Shown here: positions 10,535 to 20,278 of the stretch, in pieces
How the letters are laid out: each line of letters starts with the position of its first letter
Numbering within the stretch: the first letter of the stretch is position 1
Source of the DNA: Mesaphorura yosii
Taxonomy: Eukaryota; Arthropoda; Collembola; Poduromorpha; Tullbergiidae
Assembly: GCA_009869945.1 (NCBI GenBank)
Contig: WIXG01000241.1
Location: forward strand, 1-64,000
Direction: 5' to 3'
Length of the DNA: 64,000 nt
Notes under the pieces: generated by a model
Databases searched by the model: none
What the model saw: the letters and a program-made list of their open reading frames with translations, nothing else
Told to the model about the DNA's origin: nothing
Program-made: the position numbers and the translations under genes

Positions 10535-12566
10535 TTACGGGAGCTTCACCCAACCAGTGTTCTTTGACGCGACGAAAGATTTCTCGTACTTCTTTTCCAT
10601 CCGCTCAGCCATGCCCGACTGCATGACGGTCATGTACTCGTTATCCGTGCCCTTGAAGCCGCGTATGTACGCGAGCACACTCTCCTCTTCCGCCTGCAGC
10701 TCGTCGACAATGTCCTGCTCTACCATGCTGGCCACCTTCCTCGGGTACAGCTTCTTGTACATCTCGATGGCGTTGATAATGGGAACCACAGGCACGGCCG
10801 GTGCGCCACCCACGGCTCCTGCAGCTTCCAACGCTTCCACTGCAGCTTCCTTCGCTTTGAACTCCTCTACTTGCTGCCCGTACGCGCACAGGTCATTCTG
10901 CAACACGTAAATCTTGCACAGTGCGTCCATGAGTAGAGTGACGCCAGTGTCGTTGCTGTTCTTTCCGTTATACAGCGCCCCGTAGTTGTAGAACATCCGG
11001 GCACACAGCGCGGTGGACCGGAGCTTGTAGTATTCATCCATGCTCTTGACAGAGGCCCATTTGGTTTGAAGGTCGCGAAAGGCAGACAACCACTCGACCA
11101 TGGGATCATTGGCGTGATCGACGTTCGCGCGGAAGGCCTTAGCTATATCGCGGCTAGTGAGACAAAGGTGCCAGAAGAGCGGCTGCATCACAGGACCATC
11201 GGTGCCGTACTTCTTTGAGACCACGACCACTTCGTACTGTGGGTACGAAAGCTCGTGAGTTGCCATCTCGATCATGTCGTCGAGGAATCCCGCGTGACGA
11301 GTCGAGATGTTTTCGACGAGCAGGCACATGACATTCATCTTGTGGAGCGAGAGCATTGTTGCGGGTTCTTTGATGAAGGGAAACGCCTTGTTTACCCAGT
11401 CGCAGGAGACCGCGGCCCCCAGCGGCCCGTACGCGAGTTCCAAGAAGTCCACACCCAACTTTGCCTCCGCCCAGTCTTGCAACTGGCGGTTGAGCTCTTC
11501 AGCCCTCGGGTGACTCTGCATGCCAGTGGTCAAGTCCGGATTCTTGAAAGTATAGCCTCTCAGAATGTATTTCTTCAAGAAGTACTCGAGACTGAACTTC
11601 TTCGCTCGCTGTACGATCTCGCTGAGCTCCGGCTGATCAGCCAGCGTCGGTTCGGGCTCCATGGCCTTGAGTCTCGTCAGCCAGGTCTGGCGCGTGCGAA
11701 CGTACTGATCGTAGATGTCGTACTTCTTGTACAGCTGAATGGCCTCCTCGTGAGTGGTCGGATACTCGAAGGAGCCCTCAGCATACTTTTCAGCCATCAT
11801 CTGGATGAGCAGAGTCCAGGTGTGATTCTCGATGTCGGTGTTGGTTTCGAGGAAAGTGCCCTTGAAGTCGTTCTCTGCCTGGAACCAGTAACCAACCTCC
11901 AGCAGGCTCTTGTTGTCCATAACCTTGAACGCGGAGGGCAGGTCACCGGTCTTCATGAGCACGAGCATCGCGATGGGGAAGCAGGTCGTGTAGTAGGACG
12001 TCTTGAGCTCCGCAGTCTGCTTGAAGTTGGTGTTACCCCAGTCCATGTCGTAGTACTGCCCCTCCAGAGTCAGCGACGACATGCGATCGTAGAGTTGGAT
12101 CATCTTCCATGCAAACTCCTGGTCAGGAGCCTCCTTCATGATGTAGTCGTGAATGTGAAAGCAGAGCCCAAACGACCAGACCAGCGACTTCTCGCGACCA
12201 TACTTCTCATGGATCGTCGGTTGCGAGCGACGAGTGGTCGAATTGTCGCAGATGTCGTCCAAGATCACGGCCGACAGCTGGAAAAGGTTGAGGATTGCCG
12301 CTCCGTACGCCAGCTGGTTGGGCTCGAGCAAATCCTTGCCGACGAAGTAGAAAAGAGAGCCACGAATGTTGGTGCCCAGCGTCTCGTAGTACTTTGTCGG
12401 AACTTGAAGCCACGACGGAGTGATTTCACTCAGCTTCTGAGTGTCAGCCACCTCGGTACGCTCGCCGGTCCTGGAATTCAATAATAAATCGTTTAGTTGA
12501 CGCCAGTATGCCGTATGAAGAGGTAAAACCTTACTCTGAAGTTGAAGAGCTTGAACCTGGAGTCAT
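10535..12566 (-). CDS. Two-domain protein: FPP-synthase-like domain followed by class I terpene-synthase-like domain
   Basis: Exons 12535-12566 and 10535-12470 (frame-checked) give 655 aa. Residues about 25-320 resemble an isoprenyl diphosphate synthase. The first Asp-rich motif is intact (LDDICDNSTTRRSQ, Asp at about 82-86), but the second is altered: where DDxxD is expected it reads FQAENDFKGTF, followed by the family-like NTDIENHTW. Residues about 325-560 resemble a class I terpene cyclase (HPRAEELNRQLQDWAEAKLG). A DDxxE metal motif lies at about 408-412 (FLDDMIEMA). The usual NDxxSxxxE triad reads NDLCAYGQQ, so its Ser and Glu are replaced. The tail is Ala-rich and then helical. Fungal bifunctional enzymes have cyclase first and prenyltransferase second; here the order is reversed. 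The product is unknown. The coding exon is GC-rich compared with its flanks. Confidence 0.78.
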
Positions 12567-12674
12567 TTCTCGACTTATTGCCAATTTGTGGAGCGATGAA
12601 CTTAATTTGCACACAGTTAGTGTTGAGTCGAGCAATTGAAAAGCGGCTAGCAACCAGCTAACTTATAGGCGCTG

Positions 12675-12682
12675 TTTATATA
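12675..12682 (-). promoter_or_regulatory. Probable TATA box of the terpene-synthase-like gene
   Basis: Read on minus, this is tatataaa, about 110 bases upstream of the ATG at 12566. Transcription would start near 12645, giving a short 5' UTR. It is the best TATA-like match in the spacer on that strand. Confidence 0.45.
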
Positions 12683-12980
12683 GGCTTCGGTTGACCTGAA
12701 TCAAAGATCGTTTGGGGAGTCTAGAACCTTCGGCTTTGATGATTTCGATGTATCGGCGAATTGGAGTCACCAGTTTGACGGCTACGACGTCAGGAAAGGG
12801 AGCATGGTTTGGTGGCCTGGTTTCTGACGTTCTGATGCCGGTACTTGAAAAACAGGTGGCTCATTGAAGTTGTGCAGTTCCGAGCCAGCTGCACTTTCGG
12901 TGGCCTGTTCAATGGGCTCTTTATTCAAATTCACAGAATATGTGCAGATGGACCCGGGCGAGTAGCTCCACGTGCAGCAC

Positions 12981-13008
12981 CGAGCACACACCATCGAGCA
13001 CACACCAT
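12981..13008. repeat. Tandem duplication of cgagcacacaccat
   Basis: Two identical 14-base copies, 12981-12994 and 12995-13008, sit head to tail in the spacer between the divergent terpene-synthase-like and MpaB-like genes. It could be a doubled regulatory site or replication slippage. Confidence 0.8.
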
Positions 13009-13481
13009 CGGCGATCGGATTGCTCTTTGACGTGACTCGTACACGTGGAGCATTTAATTCATTGACACGAGCTCTGAGTTGTGCGGTGAATCCGCACTTT
13101 CCTAACAATGAAGGCATCTGCAAAATCTGCGAAATACGACATTTATTTCAGTCTATGCAATAACTGTCAGGCAATTGAGCAAATGGTCGTAAAATGTTCA
13201 CTATTATTTGAACTCACATCTCGATAGTTATTTCATAGCTATGGCGTGTGGAAATATTTCTGACTTCTGAGCCAGTTGGAATTCAAGGAAATGCACTCGA
13301 ATTATGCTAATTGAATGCTAATGTTGCGTTATAGATATAGCTAACGAAGGCACATCGCAAAATCGCAATATGATGAGATCATGAGAGTTTTCATGGACAC
13401 CACCAAATACTCGTCTGCCTCGTCTAATGATTGCCAACACTGTGGGCAATTTAGTCGCGCTGCCGATGTTAAACTGGAAAC

Positions 13482-15001
13482 ATGCGTCTGGACTTGGATA
13501 CGAAGGTTGCCAATTTGGCTGGCCTTTCGGTGCTGGCATTGGGAATTTTAAATCACTTAAGTCAAGCACAATCTGTCATCTGTAATCTAAGGTCAAGGTA
13601 CGTCATGCTCTAGCAATTTAAGAAAACTGTTTCTGAAACTTCTGAAACTTCTGTTGCAGTTCACCGCCTCCGGCCAATGGCTTGCCATTTTGCTCGTTAC
13701 CCGCGCCGGAGCTTGCGTCAGGCCGGATCTTGCCCGGGTCGAGCGTCCGGGAAACTCCTTTCCCACCATGGATGAACACAACGTTGGTGAGACAAGGTCA
13801 GGCATTTGCGGCTAAGAACCGGTTCTCAACTTTGTTCACCGCTTTTGCCGGTTTGGTGCTTGGGCTGCCCGTACCAGACGCTTTCAACGTGCTGGCGTTC
13901 ACGTCGGCTTCTGACAATAACGACAAAGCTCTGAGACGTTACGCGGCCACAGCTGCTCAGTTCCTCGTCTGGCTGGAGTCACCATTCAGCGTTGACCCGG
14001 CTCACGACGCCGTATCAACGAGCATACATCATACACGAGAGTACCACATTGCAGCAGCAAAGCGGGCAAACGCTACATCGAAACCAATTGTGGACCCTCA
14101 CAAGTACGACAGCGTTCTAACAGATGACGCCATGTGGACAGCAATTGAGGCCGACTTCGCAGCCAGTTCACTACCGCACCGAACCTGGCCCTCACACTAC
14201 AGTCAGTACGACGCAGACGCAGTCCCAATCAACCAATTTATTCAGGGACTGACCCTCACTGGTTTCATGGGGTTCACAATCATCAATCCGCAAAAAGTAC
14301 ACATTTGGGATGCGACCGAGCAAGAACTGACAGCCTACCTGCACGTGTGGGCAGTCATCGGCTGGGCGATCGGGATCGACGATGACTACAACGTTTGCCT
14401 GCAGCCTGACCCGCCCACAGCTGCCGCATACTTTAAGGATATCATAGATCAGTACGTTTTCCCGGGATTTTATTCTGTCGGAAAGATTGTTCGGGTGCTG
14501 ACGGAATCCCTGCTCAGGGTCAGTCAGAACTATTTGAGCTATTGATATTCTCTGACATTGGACTAATTCTTAGCCTTGTGCTCATGTGTGTAGAATCAAA
14601 TTCCTGGCATCGAGATGCGTCCGGTGATGTACTCGTATATTTCGAACTTGATCGGAATTCCAGCACCTCATTTGAACTCCATGCTGACTCCGGCCGATGT
14701 GTTCATTTTGCAGCAATACAATCACATTTTCGTGCCCACAGCTAAGCTGGAGCCAGTGCGAGCTCTGAGCAATGTGGGTCTGGAGACAGCAATCGACGCA
14801 GCGGTCTTGGCATACTTCGGTCCGTACTTCACAAAAAAGCAGTGGGCCGAGCACGTCTTTTTTCCGTCCATGGAACCGCAGCATGACCACGGGCGTCGAG
14901 TTGAAGCTGTCAAGTTTAAAAGTTTCTGGGATTTCTTCTGGGACAAGTCTCTCGAAATGATTCTAACGGCCACAGAATTTCTTTTGAATTTATTCGAATA
15001 A
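13482..15001 (+). CDS. MpaB / rubber-oxygenase (Lcp-like, DUF2236) family protein
   Basis: Three frame-checked exons: 13482-13597, 13660-14518 and 14594-15001, giving 460 aa. The first exon encodes a hydrophobic leader (KVANLAGLSVLALGILNHLS), either a signal peptide or an ER anchor. The body shows the family pattern. There is an N-terminal RxGQAF-like stretch (LVRQGQAFAAKNRFSTLF), a His-rich helix that probably supplies haem ligands (STSIHHTREYHIAAAKRA), the NQFIQGLTLTGFMGF helix, and the strongly conserved LHVWAVIGWAIGIDDDYN. Family members are haem b oxygenases: Lcp cuts poly(cis-1,4-isoprene) and fungal MpaB' cuts a farnesyl side chain. Its divergent neighbour is an isoprenoid-synthase-like gene, which suggests but does not prove an isoprenoid substrate. 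Confidence 0.78.
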
Positions 15002-15041
15002 AATCATCAAATCGTTCCAGATGTTTTCACATTTAAAGAAC

Positions 15042-16847
15042 TTAATTAATTACGAACGATTCCTCATCCTCGAGCAGCCCGGTCGGGTCCTCGTGCACTT
15101 CCGGCGTAATCAGCTGCACTGCGACGCGCCAGTTGCCGGTCGCCAAGTTGTCAACTGCAGCCATGTCGTGATATTGAGACTGATCCACCGAATTGTGGTA
15201 CCAGCGAATCTGGAGCGACTCGCCCTCAACTTCCGTGCCTGGCGGACGCCATTTTCCCAGCTGGAGAGTGTGCACCATTGCATTTCGACCGACCACCTCA
15301 ACGGAATCGATGAGCGAAATGCGGGCCAGGAACTGTAGCCACATTCCTTCTTTGCAGACGTCACAGAATTGGGTATGAGTCATGTTCCTCATCAGACAAC
15401 CCGCATTCGTTGGTCGGAACGTCTTCCGGTACGATGAGCTCCACGTCGGATACGCGGACACGTGGTTGTTGTCAATCACAAACTCGTCCTCGGAGCCAAA
15501 CTCATGGATGTCAATGGAGGCGATCATGCGCGGGATGTCCGGGTGGGATGGAGGCAGGAGCGACCGGACAATGAATGTGTGCGAACCAGCACTGAAGCCG
15601 TGCGTGTGGTTGGCCCAGTCGTAGAACTCGCGATCTTCGGGACTCGTGCTTTGCCAAGGCAGGACCCTTCCGTCCAGCTCGAAGCGCAGGGAATTCGCCG
15701 GTGCAGCCGTGACGGAGACGGTGATGTACCACCTCGAGTACGTGCCGTCGGAAGTGAATGTGTGCGTTGAAGGTCCAGTGCTGAGATCCTTCCAGGGATA
15801 GGCCAACAGTCTGTACATAGCACGCTCTTCTCGCCTCGCCCCAGTCAGCCAAGAACTCCAGCCCAGCGTCGCCACACTGGACGCGGAATTGACGCCGGAG
15901 TACACACCACCGCCGTCGTACTCTTCGCCGACATCGATAAAGTTGTGGCCCATTTCATGTCTCAGCACGATCGTGCCTGTCTGCGCCGATTTGGTAGAAA
16001 TCACAAACTCACCGCCCAGGCCCCCATAAAAGTCATCGTTCGCAATAATGGATGGATAGTCACAGCCACTGGACCCAGTCAGAGCGCACACTTGTCGCGC
16101 GTACGTCGGATTCCCCGGTATAATGCCACGCAACTGCCCTGCCTGGCGGTAGAGCCTGAAAGCAGTGTCCTTTGGTGCGCTGAAGTACCCGATTCCTCTT
16201 TCATTGCTTTCCACAAAGATGGCCCAAATGTTGAATACTGGCAGATATGACTTGAAAGTCTCACCTTCAAACATATCAGTCACGAGCCGGTGCATGTCGT
16301 CGATGAACGCCTGTCTTTCGCTTGCGAGATACCCGTCACCCATGAAGACGACGTCGATGCGGTTCGCCTTATCTCCGCTCGTGATGATGGGAATCACTTC
16401 AGGCTCGGCATGAGGCTCCTGACCTTTTGTCTTGAGTGCTGGTAAGTTTCGAGTGCTTTTGCACATTTTGGCGATGTGACCTTGAAGGACGGCTCTTGAG
16501 CAACCGTACAGGTCAACAATCAGTGACTGGTCTTCAGGTTCAATCATAGCATCAATGGGTGGCTGCTGCGCTCGGCTCTCTTTCACGTACACCATGTTTG
16601 GATCCGAGTATGACGACTTGAGACGGCGAAACTTGCGTAGTTGCTCCTCAGAGATGATCGTACAGAAGTTCGTGGCCGGATCCTTGTGGAGCTTGACATG
16701 ATGAACGGGATCGGCGGCGGCGTTGACCAAGACAAATCTAAACAAACGATATGCATAATTAATTACTAGTGTCCATACTTCTCAAATCTGGTTAACTTAC
16801 AAAGTTGGCAACGCGAACGCCCAGCAATTTGACCACGCTAATTTCAT
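15042..16847 (-). CDS. Secreted M64 (IgA peptidase family) metallopeptidase
   Basis: Exons 16801-16847 and 15042-16737 (frame-checked) give 580 aa. A signal peptide (MKLAWSNCWAFALPTLFVLV) precedes an N-terminal jelly-roll-like region. The catalytic domain starts near IDVVFMGDGYLASE, and its zinc site is RHEMGHNFIDVGEEYDGG (His276, Glu277, His280 by my numbering). The roughly 290-residue C-terminal part (SRWYITVSV, CLMRN, FCDVCKEGM) also belongs to the family layout. M64 is best known from gut bacteria, where the type member cuts IgA; no IgA exists in arthropods, so the natural substrate is unknown. It is probably a digestive or defence enzyme. The single short intron splits the signal peptide, a common sign of an acquired open reading frame that has been given an animal leader exon (inference). 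Confidence 0.87.
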
Positions 16848-17484
16848 GTTGATGATCTTGCCCTCTGCGAAAGCAAACGAAAACTAGCTGCAGCAGGAAG
16901 CAAGCTCCACGGTCATGAGGATGGCTACGAAGGATTAGCGCACTCATGTTGGGAAATTCTAACTGATTTTAGCTGTCACTCACTTGAGCTTCGGGAGGAT
17001 TAGGCTTTTGTTTAGAAATTATGATTGACGTGAGATTGAACTTGTCGAAAGCTCAATTTTACAAGGTTTACCTGCGGCTTGTAACTTACTTCAGTTTCAC
17101 GGAATTGTGCTTAGTCAGTGACAGATGAGTACAATGTGCACCTGTGATGGCACCTGAATGGAGTTCGTCGTTCGGTTGATTACAAAAATAGATCGTTTAG
17201 AGACTCCAGAATTGACTCTTTGTTCAATAAATGCGGTATTTCGTGAGGTTTGAAACCAACACAAAACAAAGATCGGGAAACCGAAAAAAAGAACCAATCC
17301 AGAGTGATGGAGTCAACTGGCGATACCTACTGAATTAGTGAGCAGGATTCGCAGGATTCGTTTGATCCCGGTAAGTTTGTACATAAAATAAAATACTGCT
17401 GATATCGTATTGCATTGCAGTCACAGGAATTCGTCCTTTCTTCTAGATCAGCTTAAAGACGCTTCTGTGCCCATCGTTGTCACG
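16848..17484. other. Divergent spacer with 5' UTR exon of the aminopeptidase gene
   Basis: This 637-base spacer separates two divergent starts. A strong donor at 17371 (cccg|gtaagt) and an acceptor ending at 17420 (cattgcag) define a 50-base intron in the 5' UTR of the plus-strand aminopeptidase O gene. The exon before it has stop codons in the needed frame, so it is non-coding. Confidence 0.5.
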
Positions 17485-19872
17485 ATGAAACCTGCCGCTA
17501 ATCAGAAGCCAGCCAGGTACATTGTTCACAATGACATCAAACCGGCACCTGAATTCGAAGTATCTGAAAAGGATTTGCCAATGTCATCGAACACTGGTGA
17601 AGTACACGTACTTCATTATTTGCTGAAGATGAAGTTCAATTTTCCTACCAAAGTGATGTCAGGCAGTGCAATCATTTTCGTAACAATTAATTCGACTGGG
17701 GAATTAATCGGTAGCGGCTCTGACTGTCTGTGCCCAAAGAAGGTAGTTCTTGACGCCTGTGCCCTGAACGTATTAAGCATTTCCTATTTGCGAGGATTAG
17801 AGCTATCAGATTATGAAATTCAACAACGCAAGTTCTGGTTTCACTCGCCTGAACCTGGAGGCGAGAACAGCGCCGGGGATTGTGATTGGATCAAGACTGT
17901 TCCGCTCCGGAAACTAAACTTCGAGGTGTCCAAATGGTCGATTACGATCAAAGACTGGTGCCCTTGTGCTCAGGTTGATGTTGAGCCTTCCACAAACGCG
18001 AATGCAGATCTGAAAGCAATTCACGTGATTCGAATTGATTACGAAACCATGGCAGAAACTCCGTCTTTACACTGGAGGCCACCAACTGGGTTCCATTATC
18101 ATTCAAGCGATCCGAATCATACTTACGTTGTTTATACACCGGGAGCACTAGTCAACAATCGTGGGCTGTTCCCGTGTCAAGACGCTCCAGCAGCATTCGC
18201 GACCTGGGAAGCGCTGGTGAATGTTCAACCGCCTTATCAAGCTCTGTTGACATCTGACCAAACTCCGCGAAGACTGCTACCTTTGAAAGAAGGAGATAAT
18301 CAAGTTTGCTATTACTATTCCACACATTCAATGCCCGTCTCAACATTTGCAATCATTGTCGGAGTTTTCGACGAATACACCGTCGTCGGCGATGATGAAC
18401 ATTTAGAATCAGTTCCTGGATTGATTCCTGCAAGATTCCTAACTCTTTCCCAGTCACAATTACCATCTTTCCAATCTGTCTCCAGCTGGAACAAAATCCG
18501 CCAGTACACAAGAAATGTATTGCGAGCAGCGTACTCTGTTTTTGGCCCTCATCCTTACCCGAGATTGGACTTCGTCATCATGCCACCATGCTTTAAAATA
18601 TTTGGTCTAGCGAGCCCACACCTCATATTCCTGTCACCAACCAATTTCTGCGGAGATGAATGCAATGAAGGTACACGGATGGTGTACTACGCAAGAATAC
18701 CGCACGAGATCAGCCATGCTTGGTTCGGTCTCGCGATTGGAGCTCAAGACTGGAACGAAGTTTGGCTCAGCGAAGGCTTTGCCACATTCGCGGAAGATGT
18801 GCTTTACTCTGAAGCGATGTTTGCAGCCAATCCCAAAGAGGAAAACGAGTTATTTCGCGATCAGTTAGAATCTGAGCTGGAATTGAAGGCCTGTGTTATG
18901 CTGCACACGCTGAGGGAAGAAATTGAAGCAGGAGAAGCAGAGGATTCGCAGGAGCAGTTGCAAGTTCTCGTGACCAGTTCCAATCGTCCTGCATCGGACT
19001 CAAAGGCCTTGCAAAATGGATTGGTCCCAATGCGGCAGTTTATACAAGTGCACTACTTAAAAGGGTATTTCTTCCTGAAATATATCTGCAATTTGGTCGG
19101 TGGACTGCCGTATTTCCTACCATTCCTCAAATCATGGGTGGAGCAGTTCAACGGACGGCTGGTGACGTCGGAGGAATTCATCCAGTTCTTCTTCACATCG
19201 TTTCAGGTTGGTCTGAAAGATCTTGGGATAGAGCAGTACCATCAATTATACGCAGACTGGTTCTACAAGGCAGAATTGCCAGAATGTCTGCGCTCAACAC
19301 AAATTACGCAGCTTGTTCTGACCTCAACGCAGCAAGAGAGGCAAGAGTCTACCCCAAAACAAGAAAGGCCAGCTATCGATCTCGAAAAGTGTCGACCCTC
19401 ATTCTCAAGAATATCACAAATCTTCAAGGGGATCCAAGAAATATCCAACTCTGACATGAAGCTGAAGCATCCTTCCGCAGCTGCGCTGAACTCCTACGAG
19501 TTGATTTTGTTGTTCGAGCTGATCCTTCAAGATATGAACGACGATTCTCGAACAAACGTTTGGAAGCCTGAGGAGATCATCAAGTATATAGGATTCGTGC
19601 CAGAAGCTCAAAACCCTGAAGTGCTGCATCGCTGGTGTGAAATCCTCCTAAAAGCTATCATTCAGACGCCCAAGGCCCAACAGAATAACGCAAGACTCGC
19701 ATTCATCGCGAATTTTCTACTGCAACATCCAGCCGTGGGCCTGTATCTGTACGGAGAACTCATGATCTCAGAATTTTACTCACTTCAGAAATTAGCCAAA
19801 TCTCTGTTCAAGCAACAGCTGGAAGTCCTGGACGCGGAAGCCAAAAGCCTGCTGAAAGAAATGATTTTCTGA
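17485..19872 (+). CDS. AOPEP: Aminopeptidase O (M1 family zinc aminopeptidase)
   Basis: One uninterrupted reading frame of 795 aa. The M1 zinc site is HEISH (407-411) with the third ligand Glu430 in WLSEGFATFAED; HEISHAWFGLAIGAQDW is close to vertebrate aminopeptidase O as I recall it. An N-terminal beta-domain precedes (PCQDAPAAFATWEALV). The usual exopeptidase GxMEN loop is not seen in canonical form; FGLASPHLIFLSP occupies its place. The C-terminal third is all-helical (ARM-like), as in the AP-O/AP-B/LTA4 hydrolase group. The enzyme cuts N-terminal residues from peptides, with AP-O reported to prefer Arg. The start at 17485 follows a spliced 5' UTR; in-frame codons upstream belong to the untranslated exon. 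A gene with no coding introns is unusual next to intron-rich neighbours. Confidence 0.88.
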   Translation: MKPAANQKPARYIVHNDIKPAPEFEVSEKDLPMSSNTGEVHVLHYLLKMKFNFPTKVMSGSAIIFVTINSTGELIGSGSDCLCPKKVVLDACALNVLSISYLRGLELSDYEIQQRKFWFHSPEPGGENSAGDCDWIKTVPLRKLNFEVSKWSITIKDWCPCAQVDVEPSTNANADLKAIHVIRIDYETMAETPSLHWRPPTGFHYHSSDPNHTYVVYTPGALVNNRGLFPCQDAPAAFATWEALVNVQPPYQALLTSDQTPRRLLPLKEGDNQVCYYYSTHSMPVSTFAIIVGVFDEYTVVGDDEHLESVPGLIPARFLTLSQSQLPSFQSVSSWNKIRQYTRNVLRAAYSVFGPHPYPRLDFVIMPPCFKIFGLASPHLIFLSPTNFCGDECNEGTRMVYYARIPHEISHAWFGLAIGAQDWNEVWLSEGFATFAEDVLYSEAMFAANPKEENELFRDQLESELELKACVMLHTLREEIEAGEAEDSQEQLQVLVTSSNRPASDSKALQNGLVPMRQFIQVHYLKGYFFLKYICNLVGGLPYFLPFLKSWVEQFNGRLVTSEEFIQFFFTSFQVGLKDLGIEQYHQLYADWFYKAELPECLRSTQITQLVLTSTQQERQESTPKQERPAIDLEKCRPSFSRISQIFKGIQEISNSDMKLKHPSAAALNSYELILLFELILQDMNDDSRTNVWKPEEIIKYIGFVPEAQNPEVLHRWCEILLKAIIQTPKAQQNNARLAFIANFLLQHPAVGLYLYGELMISEFYSLQKLAKSLFKQQLEVLDAEAKSLLKEMIF

Positions 19873-20278
19873 AACTTCACGTCAAGTGTTAATTATTAAC
19901 ACTATTATTATTAGTGTATGTTCATTTATTTAGCTTGAATTAATTATTAATTAGCTCAGTATGAATGAATAAAAATCGAATTTCGAACGTCTTCTCGAAA
20001 TTAAAGCCATAAGTGACACTTTTGGATGAAAAATTGATTGCTTTTTTGTTTATAAGCATGCACACAGTGAGTTTATGGCCAAGTAATTACATAATTCAGT
20101 GAAATATGACTGAACTGTGGCGGAGTGTTCGGTGTGGAATTTGCATTGAGTGCAATACAAATGCACGAGTCTCAACTATCAGGCAATAAAACTTGCAGCT
20201 TGCACGCAATTTCACTTTAGACGAATATAGACGAATAATTTATTGTTACTTCTTCAGAAACTTCCATCACATGCGCAA
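19873..20278. other. Spacer before the Gr-like receptor
   Basis: About 400 AT-rich bases with an aataaa near 19968 for aminopeptidase O. An acceptor-like ttcttcag ends near 20257, so a short 5' exon of the receptor may lie in here, but I could not choose one. Confidence 0.4.

Larger units (their letters stand above)
12567..13481. other. Divergent promoter region between terpene-synthase-like and MpaB-like genes
   Basis: The two genes are transcribed away from each other from this 915-base spacer, so they could share control elements. It holds the TATA-like site at 12675-12682 and a perfect tandem duplication of a 14-base unit at 12981-13008. No open frame here shows coding features. Confidence 0.5.

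Noticed and set aside
11255..12484. 409-codon open frame on plus, opposite the terpene-synthase-like gene
   Set aside because: Shadow of a GC-rich coding exon; the translation has no domain pattern and the minus-strand product has clear motifs.
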